64,000 bases of DNA from Tetraselmis striata (lineage: Eukaryota > Chlorophyta > Chlorodendrophyceae > Chlorodendrales > Chlorodendraceae): assembly GCA_006384855.1 (NCBI GenBank), contig VCJN01001914.1, positions 1-64,000 on the forward strand, given 5' to 3'. The translations under genes and the position numbers were made by a program. Of this stretch, positions 21,001 to 32,635 are shown in pieces (within the stretch, counting starts at the first letter, position 1; every line of letters starts with the position of its first letter). The notes under the pieces were generated by a model, which was not told where the DNA came from, ran no database searches, and was given only the letters and a program-made list of their open reading frames with translations.

Positions 21001-24000
21001 CAGCACTTGACCTCTTGCGCCAACTAGACCTTAAATCATTGCATCATTCGAACCCCCAAAGGCCAATGCATCCACCAGATGAACATCATGGGAGACGCCG
21101 GGTCGATATTGTCCTCAATGGGAGAACCAGGAGTCGAACACGGGACCTCTTGGAGATGAGACCACCAATCGACCGAGCGGACAAGGAATGTACCTTCGGT
21201 GTAGTTCCGCATTATGTAGCTATACCTACATCTGGCCTCTGACAAATAGGGAAGGCTCTCATTAGTACTGAGTCGGCACCCACACTGATGCTCTTGCCTG
21301 TAGATCTGTGTGTTTGTGTGTCTGCAAGTGTGTGTGAGTGTGTGTGAATGGGGGTGGTGCAAAGGCAGTGTGTGTGTGTGTGTTTCGGGGGGGGGAGGGG
21401 GGGGGGGGGGGAGGGGAGAGGGGGCACAAGCCTCCAGGGTGTGGTTCAGCACAAAGGACGAGCACAGCAGCATGAAGTAGGAGAACTCGTTACCCTGGAC
21501 CTCAAAGCCCTGCACAAGCAGCAAACAGCACCAGGCAGTGGAGGAGTGGGTCAGGCGCATGGCTGGGGGGGCCCGCCAGGTTAATCTCATGGAGCAGGCA
21601 GGCAGGGCGCCTGAGTCACTGACGCCGCCGGCAGCGCCGGTCACTACTGCCATCAGGTCAATCCGGAGACCGCAGTGGGGTGTGCCACAGCTTTTGGCGT
21701 GGCGCATCCGCAGCTGTGGCGCAGGGCGAAAGGAAGGGGGGGGGGGGCATGCGTACCAGGGACGCGATGTCCAGGCACAAGCGGCCCAGGCCGGCGCCCG
21801 GGACCAGGATGCGCGGGGGGCTGTTCTCCACATCAGCCCTGCCAAATCCGGGCCGGGGGGGGGGGGGGGGGGGACAGCGGTCAGGCCCCGCCGAGCAAGG
21901 TGTACACCCGTACTTGATGCAGTGCCAGGGTCACGCGGTGGGGCTGAGTTGAGGCTGGGCGCCCAGAACGGCGGGATGCTCCTGCGTGCGTCAGTTCTGG
22001 TGGCCGAAAAGGTGCATGGCGGGACGTGTAAAGGTGTCCAATGAGGTCCCATCTGAGTGGCCCACCCGCGGTGCCATAGGACAGGCATGCGTGTGCCGGA
22101 AGCTGACACGGGTGCCTTTCAACGGCACGCATGGACGGTTAAAAACAATTAGAGTAAAAAGTGAAAAATTAAGAAAAATAAAAAGTGAGAACAGTGAGAA
22201 GTGGAAAGTAAGAACAGTGAAAACAGGGAGAGGGAGTAAGTACGGGCAGCCGGGAAGGGGTGAGTCGTGTGACAGCAGCGCTTGTGCGGGTGCCGCCTCA
22301 CTTGAGCGAATCCGCACTTGGGCTCTCGTTTGATTGGCCTGTTTCTTTTGGACTACTGTATATTCAGGTGATTCTTACGTTTCCGCGCGTCTTGTCGTCG
22401 CTTGCACATATCAGGTAATCATTGTTCCGTTGCTCTTTCGTGTGGGTGTGAGCTCCGGAGGGCAGGGCGTGTTCGCGTTGGTGCCCGGGCAGCTGCACAG
22501 AAGGTTTTTTGTGACTGCAATGTGAATATTGTGATCAGGGACGCCGGACGCCCCCATGGGCCTGTCTCGGTGTGGTGCGCCCGCGTTTGCGGGTGCTTGC
22601 GAGCAGCGGAGCTGATGTAGAGCTCTACATCAAGGAAAGCAGCGAGAAATTGAGGAGGCGCTGCCATCCGCCTTTCACTAATTTGATGTAGCACACAGTT
22701 ATTGTGTGGGCCAGCGTTTCGGCACCGTCCACTCAATCAATGGCTTGAAGTGCAGCATGGCTGCTGATGTTTATGTAAAAGATAAATGCTTTGTTTTTGT
22801 GTTTTCAAAATGGATTACGGCTACTATTATGGCCTGCGGTACGGGTAGCATACTTTCCCATGTGGAAGCAGCACGAAGCAGAAGTCAATCGAGCAGCCTG
22901 AATATAAGTTGCTTCGTAATAGTTTCTATGTAATTTCTGTGGTCAGTGCCGGGTGTATTGATGGCAGTGTTTTTCGACGATGATCCAACAGTGTTTGAAA
23001 TTCCGTCATTGGCCTTCAAGTCTCTAATTCTGGATAGATGCCAACTGAACGGCGGTGGTAGAGACGCTGCAAGGGTTTCACTGTTGCCAGTCCTGTCCCG
23101 GGGGCGAAAAAACTAATGTAGTCGCTAAATGACGAGCTTTTTTGTAGTCCTGGCCGGCCGGTGGGTGACCGATCCGGCGACCGCACAGCTTCCGCTGCCG
23201 AGCTAGACTCGTGCACAACGCCTGCTGGCCGGTGCCCAGTTACATGATTCGTGTTTCCGTGATAGTATCGCTGTATTTCCGGTCAGACATAAACAAATGT
23301 AAGGCATAAAGTACTACCGCGCGCCGCCGCGACGGAAACGCTTAGCGACTACAGTCGCAGTACTACACACCGCGGACATCACTTCCGTCACCTCAAGTTC
23401 TGCACTATGTACGGTCACGCTGGCAGCTGCGTCAGCCAGCGCCAGCGCGGGAGGCGGGGCGGCGCATCATCATCAACCATCTCAGCGGGCGCCGGGCACA
23501 TTGCCACCACGCGCTCTCACCCACTCGCAGCCCCGCGGTCCCGACTCAAATCTCCCGACCCGTCCCCCGTAGCGCGCCATGCTGTCTCTGAGCCGCGCGG
23601 TGGCGGCCGCCGCCGGCGGGCTGGGCCTGCGCACCGCCGGCGCACTGGCCGGCCGCCGGGCGGCCGCGGCGAGCGCGGCGGTGCCGCAGCCCGCGGTGAG
23701 CGACGGCCCCGACGAGTGGCGCGCACGGCTTGGCGAGGTGCGCACCGACTGGACGCGCGAAGAGGTGGAGTCGGTGTACGGGCAGCCGCTACTGGAGCTG
23801 GTGCACACCGCGGCGACGGTGCACCGCGCGCACCACGACCCGCTGAGCGTGCAGAAGTGCACGCTGCTGAGCATCAAGACGGGCGGCTGCCCCGAGGACT
23901 GCACCTACTGCAGCCAGTCCTCCAAGCACGAGACGGCCGTGAAGGCCACGCGCCTGATGGGCCTCGAGGAGGTGTACGACGCCGCCGTGCGTGCCAAGGC

Positions 24001-27000
24001 CGCCGGTAGCACGCGCTTCTGCATGGGCGCCGCCTGGCGGGGACCCAGCCAGGTGCGAAGATAGGGAGGAAAAACCTCGGCCCCTCCGATTTCGCTCTGC
24101 CGCAGCGAACTCAAGAGCGGTCGAGCCTGCCACAATCGTCGAGTAGGCTGACATGGAAGGGCGTTGCCGGCGCAGGTGGGCAAGGGGCAGTGGGAGCGGG
24201 TGAAGGAGATGGTGACCCGGATCCGCGCGCTCGACATGGAGGTATGCACCACGATGGGTATGCTGACGCCAGAGCAGGCGACGGAGCTGCGCACCGCCGG
24301 GCTGTCGGCGTACAACCACAACCTGGACACCAGCGAGGAGCACTACGCCAAGATCACCACCACCCGGCGCTACCAGGACCGCCTGGACACGCTGGAGGTG
24401 GTGCGCAACGCGGGCATCAGCGTCTGCGCGGGTGGCATCATCGGCCTGGGCGAGGGCCTCAAGGACCGCGCCGGCCTGCTGCTCACGGTAAGCCCCCCCC
24501 CCCCCTTCGTACAGAACGAAGCCACAAAAGACATGTTCTATTCCTGGTTCAACTGCACTTCCTTGGGGTCGTAAGTCAGCCAGAAGTGGCCATCTTATGT
24601 AAATGTGTCTCGTAAGAATTGATTTGTCTTCATGAATCAATGATTGTGGTCAAGATATAAAACACATGTATGTAGTATGTGTACATTGGAGAGATGAAAA
24701 GGCCGAAGTTGCTTTGGCAGCAGTCAGTAATCCTCGCTACCAGTACATGCCAAGATGTCACCCCATCCATTCGGGTATCAGCCGAATGTGAGCACCTTGC
24801 CGCCATATACAGCTTCAACGAGTGTTTCTTTCTCCACATGGATCACCAAATAATCTCTACTTGCGGGCATGAGTGTCGGTTCGTTATTTCATGTGGATGG
24901 AGTGCTCAGCGGGGATGGATAGGGTCGCCGCGCTGAGCTTCCTCCCTCCGTGCGCTCGCGCAGCTGGCCACGCTGCCGCAGCACCCAGAGAGCGTCCCCA
25001 TCAACAAGCTGGTTGCGATCGAGGGCACCCCGCTGGGCGACGCGGGCGTGGAGGCGCCTAGCGCGATGGACCTCGTGCGCTGCATCGCCACCGCGCGCAT
25101 CCTGATGCCCAAGAGCATGGTGCGCCTAAGCGCGGGCCGCACCAGCCTGGGCCTGGGCGACCAGGCGCTCTGCTTCATGGCCGGCGCCAACTCCATCTTC
25201 TCCGGGGACCAGCTGCTCACGACGCCCAACCCCGACGAGGACGAGGACGCCGCCATGTTTGGCGCGCTAGGCCTGCACCCGCGGCCCGCCTTCCAGCCGT
25301 ACAAGGCCGGCAACGACACCACCGCCGCGGAGCACAGCGGCTGCGGCGGCTCGGGTAGCTGCGCCTAGAGGCCAAGCCCTGAAACCCACCAAAAGACCCC
25401 CCTGCCCCCCCCTCTCCCCCTTGCCACCACCTAGAATCCCTTTCTCCCATATACCGCCCCATTGCGTACTTGGAGCTCAGCAGCTGTAACCAAAACAGCG
25501 GAGGCAAACCTGAAACCCCCAGCCTCCCCTCCCCCCCCCCCCCCCTGCCTACCGGACAGCCCTATGAGGTAACATTGCGCCGCTGTGAATGTCGAGCTGG
25601 TGCGCGCGGCCACCGCGAAACTATCGATGCTCTTCCGCCGGGGCTGGACAAATCAGAGCTGGCAGGGCGCAGCGTTGCTTCCCTGTTGTCCACTGCTCAT
25701 CAGGGCAGGACCCTCCTCCCCCCCCCCCTGGCAAGCAAAAAATCCACGGCAAGCGACGCGGGAACTGGGTGGGTTGGTGGTGGGGGGAGGGGGGTAGACT
25801 GAAAGGTGGCAGCATCGTCCGCTGTTTCACTTCAATAGTCTGAGGTAAGTCAATCTATGTGTGGGACAGCACCGTCCATCCTTTCTCCCAGGACAAGAAG
25901 TGACATTATCACTGTGACATTTCTCATGCACAGAGAAGGATCGCGCACCCCTTCTTCCCCGCCCTTGCCCCAATGGCGGAGGGGGGGGGCTGCATGTTAC
26001 GCTGGGGATTCCGCTCTGTGCGGGTTCGAATCCTGCCGGGCCCCTCGGTGGAAATATAACCGAGGGGGTTAGGGGGGGCCCGAAGCAAATATTCTTAGGT
26101 TCTCCTACCAACCCTGGTACAGTGGCTTACTGCGCCACCCGCTTAAAAGGCGATGTACTCGCCCCGCGCGGGCGGATTTTCCCGCGTAGGGGCCCGCTAG
26201 CCGCAACCCAATATCGTATTGATGGCCACCCCTAACGACAGCTGTGTTTCCCCATCGGCCCCCCTCTATCCTCCCCTGTCTCATCACATGAATACGATAA
26301 CCGAGTCAAACCTGTCCGTCAAGAAATGAACAGACTATACGAGGATCTATGTTAAAATATATAAATCGCCACGAAACACACCATACCACACTTTCCGGGG
26401 TATGGTGTGTTTCTGCAAAGCTGTGCTTGACCCACTAGCCATGTCATCCAGCAGCGCCGGCACTGGCTCCATGTTGAATATTCAGTAGCTCTAATCTGTG
26501 TAATTATGAGCGATGCTTCATGTCTCGCTATGTGGAGGCTACGCGCAGATAGACCCCTAGGACGCACAAGCTGGAAAGCACGCACACACACGCCTACGCG
26601 CCTCCGACAAGTGCACACGTAGAGCCGAGGTAATAGAGGAATTGTGGCAAGCGATTGCTCCCCTCCTGGAGGCGCTGGGAGCTGGTGCGAGCGCGTAGGC
26701 GGAATGGATCCGATTGGCACTGACTGGAATGGCGCATCCAATGCGGAGTATATGGTAGCCATCTCGGGATGGAGGGAGGAGTAGATAGAGGTAGAGATAG
26801 GGACCGATGGGGGGGGGGGGGGGGGGGGGATAAGTGCTCACCAGTCGGCAAATATGCGCTTGATCTCTGCCAGCACGCGCCCATACGACTGCGCGCGCTC
26901 CACTGCGCCATCCTCCGACCAGTCGCGCATCAAGTTCTTCAGCACGTAGTGCACCTGAGCCCCCGGGGGTCCGCACGGTAGAGGGGGGGGGGTGGAGGGG

Positions 27001-27259
27001 GGAGGCCTGCTTCAGCCTTGCTCCCAGCGAGCCCAGACGTCCTGAACCAGAAGGTAGGCTCTGTGCTTGTGTGTGTCTGTGGGTTTCAGTGTGAAGAGGG
27101 GAGGCGGGGGGGGGGGGGGGGGGGGGGGGCACCTTATCAATGTCGCCGGGGGTGACATGCAGCGCCTGCCCCTCCCCGCACTCCGCAGCGCGGGATGCGT
27201 CCTGCGCGCGAGCTACCACTGTGAGGGAGGCGAGACAGGGAGGACGGCAGATGTCCCCA

Positions 27260-27306
<47 letters not shown>

Positions 27307-28239
27307 TGGGTGCATGCGGCGGGGCGATGTCCCTGGGGATGCGCGCGGGGTCGCTGCTGACCATGTTGCGCCCCCCAAGGGGAGAGCATTGAGAGTATTG
27401 AGGCTGGCTGGTATCTGCACAAAGAGAGACTGCCCGGATGCAGGCCTCGCTCTGGATGCCCAACAGGGCGCTTTCATACCCTTACGCACCCTTTCATACC
27501 CTTTCCTACCCTAAACTGCACCAACAGCTGTGCGTGAGGTGTCCCTGTCTCCATATTAAATGAGAGGGGCCGAGTACAGGGCAGGGAAGGGTGGGGTGGT
27601 GAGGGCGGGGGCTCACAGCCAGGTGCGGCGGCACTGGCCCGTTCTCGCTGTCAAAGGCCGCGAGCATCGCGGTGATGAAGTGCTCGTTGCTCTTCACGCA
27701 CTGCCTGGCCCGCGCACACTTCTGCGGGACATGCGGCAGCAGCGCCTGCCAAGAGTGGCGCGGTGGGGGCAGGCGGTCAGGGATTGGGATGCAGCGAGAT
27801 TAGTTGAGTCCACTGCCCCAATGGCTCGCGATGGCTGAGATGACGTGATCCCCCCCCCCTGTCTCCTCTCCTCCACGCTTCCGTCCGTGGCCAGGTCAGG
27901 TTCCTAGTACAGCCACCGCGCAGGAATGGGTAACAGGCAGGGGGGGACGCACCCTGTGCCGCTCCGGCATCCGCTCGTAGTTGCGCTCCCAGCGGGCGAC
28001 CTCCCACTCTGCATGCTCTCCATACGCCTTGAAGGCGCGCACGATCCTGATGGCAGGCGGCGCGGTCCGGCATGCTTAGCCTGCTGTGCGCTGCAGGATT
28101 GAGGGGAGGGAGTGGACCGGATCCCGGGGCTTACTTGCCCAGCGCCTCACGCTCCTCGCGCGCCTCGCGGGCCTCCCGCGCCTCCTCGCCCTCCAGCTCT
28201 GCGGGCTGACTGCCTGCAGCCGGCCCTCCGAACTTGCTG
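18005..28239 (-). CDS. Carnosine N-methyltransferase-like protein (N2227 family), 13 exons
   Basis: Minus-strand exons: 28135 to about 28239 (5' limit uncertain), 27953-28046, 27617-27745, 27133-27201, 26842-26954, 21757-21838, 21432-21509, 20384-20458, 20197-20274, 19982-20066, 18688-18803, 18490-18580, 18005-18117. Every junction after exon 1 agrees in phase; exons 2-13 give 373 residues, so the total is near the ~410 of human CARNMT1. Landmarks in order: the N-terminal helix [41 protein letters not shown]; the SAM-binding loop [62 protein letters not shown]; and [15 protein letters not shown]. In animals the enzyme uses S-adenosylmethionine to methylate the histidine ring of carnosine to anserine; the algal substrate is unknown. 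The start is either a short upstream exon near 28550 or an ATG at 28347-28349. Intron 5 (5003 bp) contains bioB on the other strand. Confidence 0.9.
21126..21190 (-). repeat. tRNA-like segment, possible SINE
   Basis: On the minus strand the segment has a tRNA-type B box (GTTCGACTC) about 35 bases after an A-box-like CTCGGTCGATTGG, but no pairing acceptor stem. This is what tRNA-derived SINEs or dead tRNA copies look like. It lies in intron 7 of the methyltransferase gene, in the sense direction. Confidence 0.3.
21839..23578. other. Methyltransferase intron 5, part downstream of bioB on the minus strand
   Basis: No coding exon is seen apart from the flanking genes. It contains poly-G runs near 21735-21748 and 21854-21873, a purine-rich A/G patch at 22140-22240, and a perfect 20-bp palindrome at 22613-22632. 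The 200-300 bp before 23579 would hold the bioB promoter and leader; no clear core element is visible. Confidence 0.5.
23579..25368 (+). CDS. Biotin synthase, complete, mitochondrial-type
   Basis: Three exons: 23579-24052, 24176-24487, 24964-25368. All junctions are in phase 0 and the product has 396 residues. It is a radical-SAM enzyme that inserts sulfur into dethiobiotin, the last step of biotin synthesis. The radical-SAM cysteines C104, C108 and C111 lie in [14 protein letters not shown]. Also present are [48 protein letters not shown] and the late RLSAGR, whose Arg belongs with the [2Fe-2S] cluster ligands in this family. The first ~40 residues are rich in Ala and Arg without acids, which fits a mitochondrial presequence as in plant BIO2. 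The C-terminus is Gly/Cys-rich. The gene lies entirely within intron 5 of the antisense methyltransferase gene. Intron 2 starts GTAAGC followed by a C run. Confidence 0.95.
25369..26841. other. Methyltransferase intron 5, part beyond bioB, with a tRNA-Ser-like tail
   Basis: The start is the bioB 3' flank. C and G runs lie at about 25527-25545 and 25980-25990. At 25995-26046 the plus strand ends like a class II tRNA (variable arm, then CGGGTTCGAATCCTGCC) without a proper 5' half, so it is probably a tRNA-derived repeat rather than a tRNA gene. A G run at 26810-26829 lies just inside the donor of intron 5. Confidence 0.45.
27260..27308 (-). repeat. CAG/CTG trinucleotide repeat in methyltransferase intron 3
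   Basis: About fifteen triplets, read as CTG on the plus strand with one CTA interruption, equal to CAG on the transcribed sense of the methyltransferase gene. It lies between exons 3 and 4. Confidence 0.85.
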
Positions 28240-28349
28240 CTGCAGAGGTGGAAGCAAGAGGCCGGCGCAGAGGGCAGTGAGTAATGGGCAGCCGATGCAA
28301 CTGCCATCAGAGGATTGTAAGTATTGGGACACCATCGAGGGTGCACCAC

Positions 28350-28849
28350 TTGGCGGACCCTTTGAGCAAAATGGCTCGAGCAGTGGGGACGGACGACGAG
28401 GCAATCATGCTGAAATTACATTTCAAATATTAAGTCCAGTTTTTTGGCATTAGCATCCACGTGACGGAACTCCTGCCTGCTGCTGCCCCTTTAGCTGCTG
28501 CCGCTCACGCGATGCTGCTGATGCCATCGGATTCCGGGGCGGAGACTCCGCCATCTAGCACCGACTCGGGCAAGAACTGCACGGCTGGCGGGCTGTGCGC
28601 GTACAGGTGAGGGCGCACCTCATCTCAACGCCGACTTGCTACTCGCCGCGACCGAGCTGACCTTAGTAGATACTGCAAACACCTCCCTGCCAGCTGTTGT
28701 TCGGCGCAGCACCCCTCAAGATAGCGTAGTCTGGACCTGCGTCGTCTGGTGCTCAGCGCGTGAGGCAGCGGGGCGACACCGACGCGGAATTCTCGACGAT
28801 CAAACGTCCTCTGGTCGACGACGGCCCACGCGCGCCGCCGCCGTCCTCG
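28350..28849. other. 5' flank of the methyltransferase gene
   Basis: This stretch separates the methyltransferase gene from the 3' end of the next LINE. It may contain the start exon: an ATG at about 28552 (minus) opens a short frame ending at a GTGAGC donor. I could not match its phase to the next exon, so it is left open. Confidence 0.4.
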
Positions 28850-31800
28850 CACTGGTGTGAATTACAAAAAGGACAGTTCCCCAGAATTAGAAAATCAACA
28901 CATCAAGCCGCCTAAAAGCGGCCCGCATCCCGCATAAGGCGGGATGGATGAGTGATGCGCGCACGGTTCAGAGTCCGGGCCACGCGAGCACGTGGTTGTG
29001 TGGGTGATCCTCGGACGTGTTGTGCAGCTTCAGCAACGGGATGGCAGACGAATCTGCGCCGTCTGATGAGGCAGCGAGCGCGCTCTCGAGCGGCCACCAA
29101 GCTCAGGACCCCGCGGAAATCTCTTGCGAGCAAGGCCTCCCGGTGAGCCCGGGTGATGCACCGAGTGCCCCGCGATGAGAGGGCACCCCGATCCGCAGCC
29201 AAGCATGCGATACCACGCACTGTGCGGTGCACCCCCTTGCTCACCTCACCCACTGTGCCGAAGACCATGCCCGTGTACTCCGACATATCCAGAATGTCTC
29301 GAAGAGGACCCTTCTGTCCGGGCTCCGTGTTGTGCCACGCTGCATCCCGCGCAGCCAACCCCCGTCGTATGTCGCCCAACATGGAGCGCTCAAACCGATC
29401 CACAGCCGTGGCCTGGGGCACTGAAGTGTACTTGACCCCGTACCGCATAGTCTTGAACTCCAGCAGCGTGAACTTCAAGCTCCGGGGATCATAACTCCCG
29501 GTCACGACGTTGAACGCCGGAAGGGAGAGCTCTGCGTCCGGCCCTAGGTCCTTGCTTGAGTTCATCCCTGGGTACGGTGTTGCCGAGAGGCACTGCCTGC
29601 TGGAACAAGTCATCCACCTCCCGCCGCACCGCGATACCTAGGTCGTGAACACAGTGATCGCGGAAGGCATCTGCGATAGCGTCGTGATGTACACGCCAGT
29701 GAGCGTCTCCAGGCGCCGGGAGGTTCATGAGCGCGTCGCCGTATAGGTCAACAGTGACAGGGTTGTGCTCCGTCGAGGGCAGAATGATCTGGCTCCCAAC
29801 CACCGGGGCCAAGCACGGGCTAGGCAGAAAGAAGTACCCGGCAGCGACCTCCCGCAACTCATGCGGAGTCATGGCTGTCTGCGCGGTGGGGATGGCCACT
29901 GTCCACATGCCTGACGCCGCGTCGAGCTGGTTGAACAAGATCCGTTCCCTACATGTGTGGTAGGGAGAGCGCACACCTCATTTCGAAGCCGAGAGTTGTT
30001 GGCCTGGTCTAGAAATGTTGTCAGCTACTTTTGCGAGCCCGACGCAGCCTCCACTTCCCGCTCCATCTGGCGTGCATCTGCGTCGCCGAGATGGCCAGCA
30101 GTAGCCGCTTGGAGGCGGCCCCACGCCTCGCGCATCTCCGCGGCGTAGCTGTCCGACCCATGAGCATCGTTGAGGAAGTGGTCATACTGGCGGGCGGAAG
30201 AAGTTGCGTTGAAGCTGCCTCGGCCAAGTACAGACCCGAGCTGTGGGTCGAAGAAACCAAGGGTGGGGGTGTTGGTGCCGGAGTTCCTAGTCAGGAACCT
30301 TGGGAGGATGGCATTCATGCAGCCGATGAAGGTGGCATCACGAACGGTAGCCATGCGGCGGATGCCATCTCCCTTCAATCGAGTGGGGAGGTGAAGCCTG
30401 CTGCGCGCCCTGGCCACTGCATCCTCGTTCAAGGTAGCCACCTCCGCTGCCATGGGGTCGGGGTCGTGCAAAAGCTCCGCCAAGAAATCGGTGACCACCG
30501 GATTGGTGTCGGTGCCGTACGTGGAGGGATCAAAAGAGACCCCTAGCACCCGTTCGACCGCCGCGAGGATGGTGGCATCCACCGCCTCCGCAAAGGCCTC
30601 CACCTCGGACGGAAGACAATTGCGGAGCGAATACCCCGCCTTGTGTTGCATGCAATGCTTGAGCAGGGCCCATGCGAGGTGATGCAAGGCGTGGGTGTAC
30701 CGACGGCTGGGCTTGGCAAACAGAAGCTTTCTCAGGCTAGCGTCCACCTCCTCTCGTAGCTCCTCCGCCTTGCTTGCCGCGCATGTACGCCTGCACATAC
30801 TCTGGCGATCCGAGCGGCACGTTCAGGACTACGATGCCGTGATGGCCATCTAGCTCGGGCCACTCGATGTCGGCCGGAGCCTCACGCCGCGCGGCCTCCA
30901 TGTCAGCGTTGTACGCCTGCATCTTGTCGAAGCGCGCCTCAAGCCCCACGGACGCCTTGATGGACGTGCGGAAGGCGTGAAGAGCCGGCCAAACGTGCTC
31001 CGGAAGGCCCACCAAAAATCCATCGTCGGCGTTGAAGCGCGCCGCCCCGTCATTGACCTCCAACGTGGTATCACACCGCTGCACCTCGGGGTGAATCGCG
31101 ACGCAAAAGGAAGTCGTGGCCAAAGGTGCGCCCTGTTGCACGCCGTCCTCCGACCGCAGAGGGGCGGACTGGTCGTCCACGACCAGTTACGAATCCGTGG
31201 AGAGGGAGGCTAGGAGCGCAGGGATGACAGGGTGTAGTGGAGAGCAAACGATGTGGCGCTGGATGATGGTGCGGCGCCATGCCTCGTTGTAAGCGTTGCG
31301 AAGGTCTGTGTGGACGATGACGGCACGTGAGCCAAGCTTCTCGGCGATGAGCCGGACGCCGTGGATGAGCACAGAGTCGCCCGCGGGAATGCCAACGCCG
31401 AGCTGAGATGGAGCGAGCACCGACACGTATGCCTCCTTCATGTTGTCCACCACTGCCCGCTCCGCTGCGCGCCGCTCCGCCTCCCCGACTGCCACATGCC
31501 GCACGTCCGGGGCCCTCCCCTCGCCTAGCTTCTTGACATGTGCCACGAGCCTAGCAGAGGCGAAGAGCCGGTTGAACCAACCGGGCAGGCGACCTTGGAG
31601 GTATATGGAGGCAACCTCCGACATGGCGCGGACTGCCGCGGGCCCAAACGCCGGGGCGTATTCGCCCATCAAGCAACGGAGATACTCGTTGCGCATGCCT
31701 GAGGGCCCCGCCGCCACGTGCTGCTTGAGTTGCGGGTACGGCACGCGCATGTCCACCGTCAGGGGGGGCTCGTCCACCGGAATGTCATACGCGGCGTCTG

Positions 31801-32520
31801 GGATCGGGTGGCTACGGGACGGGTGCTTGTCGCGCAGCTGGGCGAGGATAGCAGGATCGGACAAGTCGCCCATACCCTTAGAAGATAGTCGGCCCGCCGC
31901 TCGGGAGAGCTCTCCGTCCTCCACCAACGCCACAACGGTGTCTGCCCACGAGCAGCTCCGCAAAGAGATCGGCGTCCGTTCGACGCTGGCGGGCATGTCC
32001 GGCGTAGAACGCCTCAGTGCGCGCGTCGTCCCATGAGCGCACGAGTTCGGTCATGCGCCTCTCCGCGAAAGCGCGGAAGCGCCACGCCAAGGCTTGTAGC
32101 CGCCGCCGTCCGCCTCGGCTCGGGGCCCTAAGCAACAATTGCGGCAGCAGGTACTTCCACTTAAGCGCCCTATCCAACACCACGGGGTCATCGGCCTCCA
32201 TCGCCGCCACCACCCGCTCATTCACGCAGCGTTGTGCCTCCGCCCACGCTTCTTGAAAGTCAATAGGCACCGCCGTCTCCATGGACATCTCCGCCGGCAT
32301 GTGCACCATGTCCACGTCGGAGAGGTGGTCCACCGCACCCCACCCCACCCCGTCGCCGGCTGGAGATGGGCGAGTACGGGGGGGGCGGATACCGAGCCCG
32401 TGAGGCCTGGCTACCGGGGTGGCCGGCCGGTGCACCCACCTCTGGCGGGGTGGGGGCAACAACTAACCGGGGGCGCTGCGACGCCCCGGAACGCAGCGAC
32501 GGACGGCAGTGCGGGCGACG
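28850..32520 (-). mobile_element. LINE B copy 1, near full length, decayed
   Basis: Read on the minus strand: an N-terminal part (about 31878-32462, KWKYLLPQLLLRAP); the first RT half (31187-31996, with AAGPSGMRNEYL, QLGVGIPAGD and VHTDLRNAYNEAW); the second RT half (30737-31180, EDGVQQGAPL and the catalytic-type NADDGFLVG); a connection region (30025-30798); and a C-terminal endonuclease part (28912-29974, with LLEFKTMRYGVKYTS, whose E-F-K fits the PD-(D/E)XK fold). An in-frame TAA divides the RT at 31187-31189, the frame changes near 30780, and a 4-bp CTTG duplication shifts it near 29550 relative to copy 2. The 3' end is a hairpin followed by a T-rich tail reading CTTTTTGTAATTCACACC. It is a non-LTR element with a restriction-like endonuclease. 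Confidence 0.8.
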
Positions 32521-32527
32521 GCAGCAC

Positions 32528-32583
32528 TGACGATTGTCCAGCTCCACCGATTGTCCAGCTCCGACGATTGTCCAGCTCTACCG
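32528..32583. repeat. Three-copy short tandem repeat
   Basis: Three imperfect copies of about 17 bp built on GATTGTCCAGCTC lie between the 5' side of LINE B copy 1 and the 3' end of copy 2. Confidence 0.75.
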
Positions 32584-32635
32584 GCGCGGCGCGCCCCCCG
32601 ACGGCGGTGCCGCTCGGCCAGCACGGCGCGCGCCT

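Noticed and set aside
23789-24640. 283-codon minus-strand open frame across bioB exons
   Set aside because: It is the antisense shadow of GC-rich bioB exons: no domain, and it runs through exon-intron borders that the bioB product clearly supports.
25995-26046. tRNA-Ser gene
   Set aside because: Only the variable arm and T-arm half is convincing; no acceptor or D-arm partner was found.
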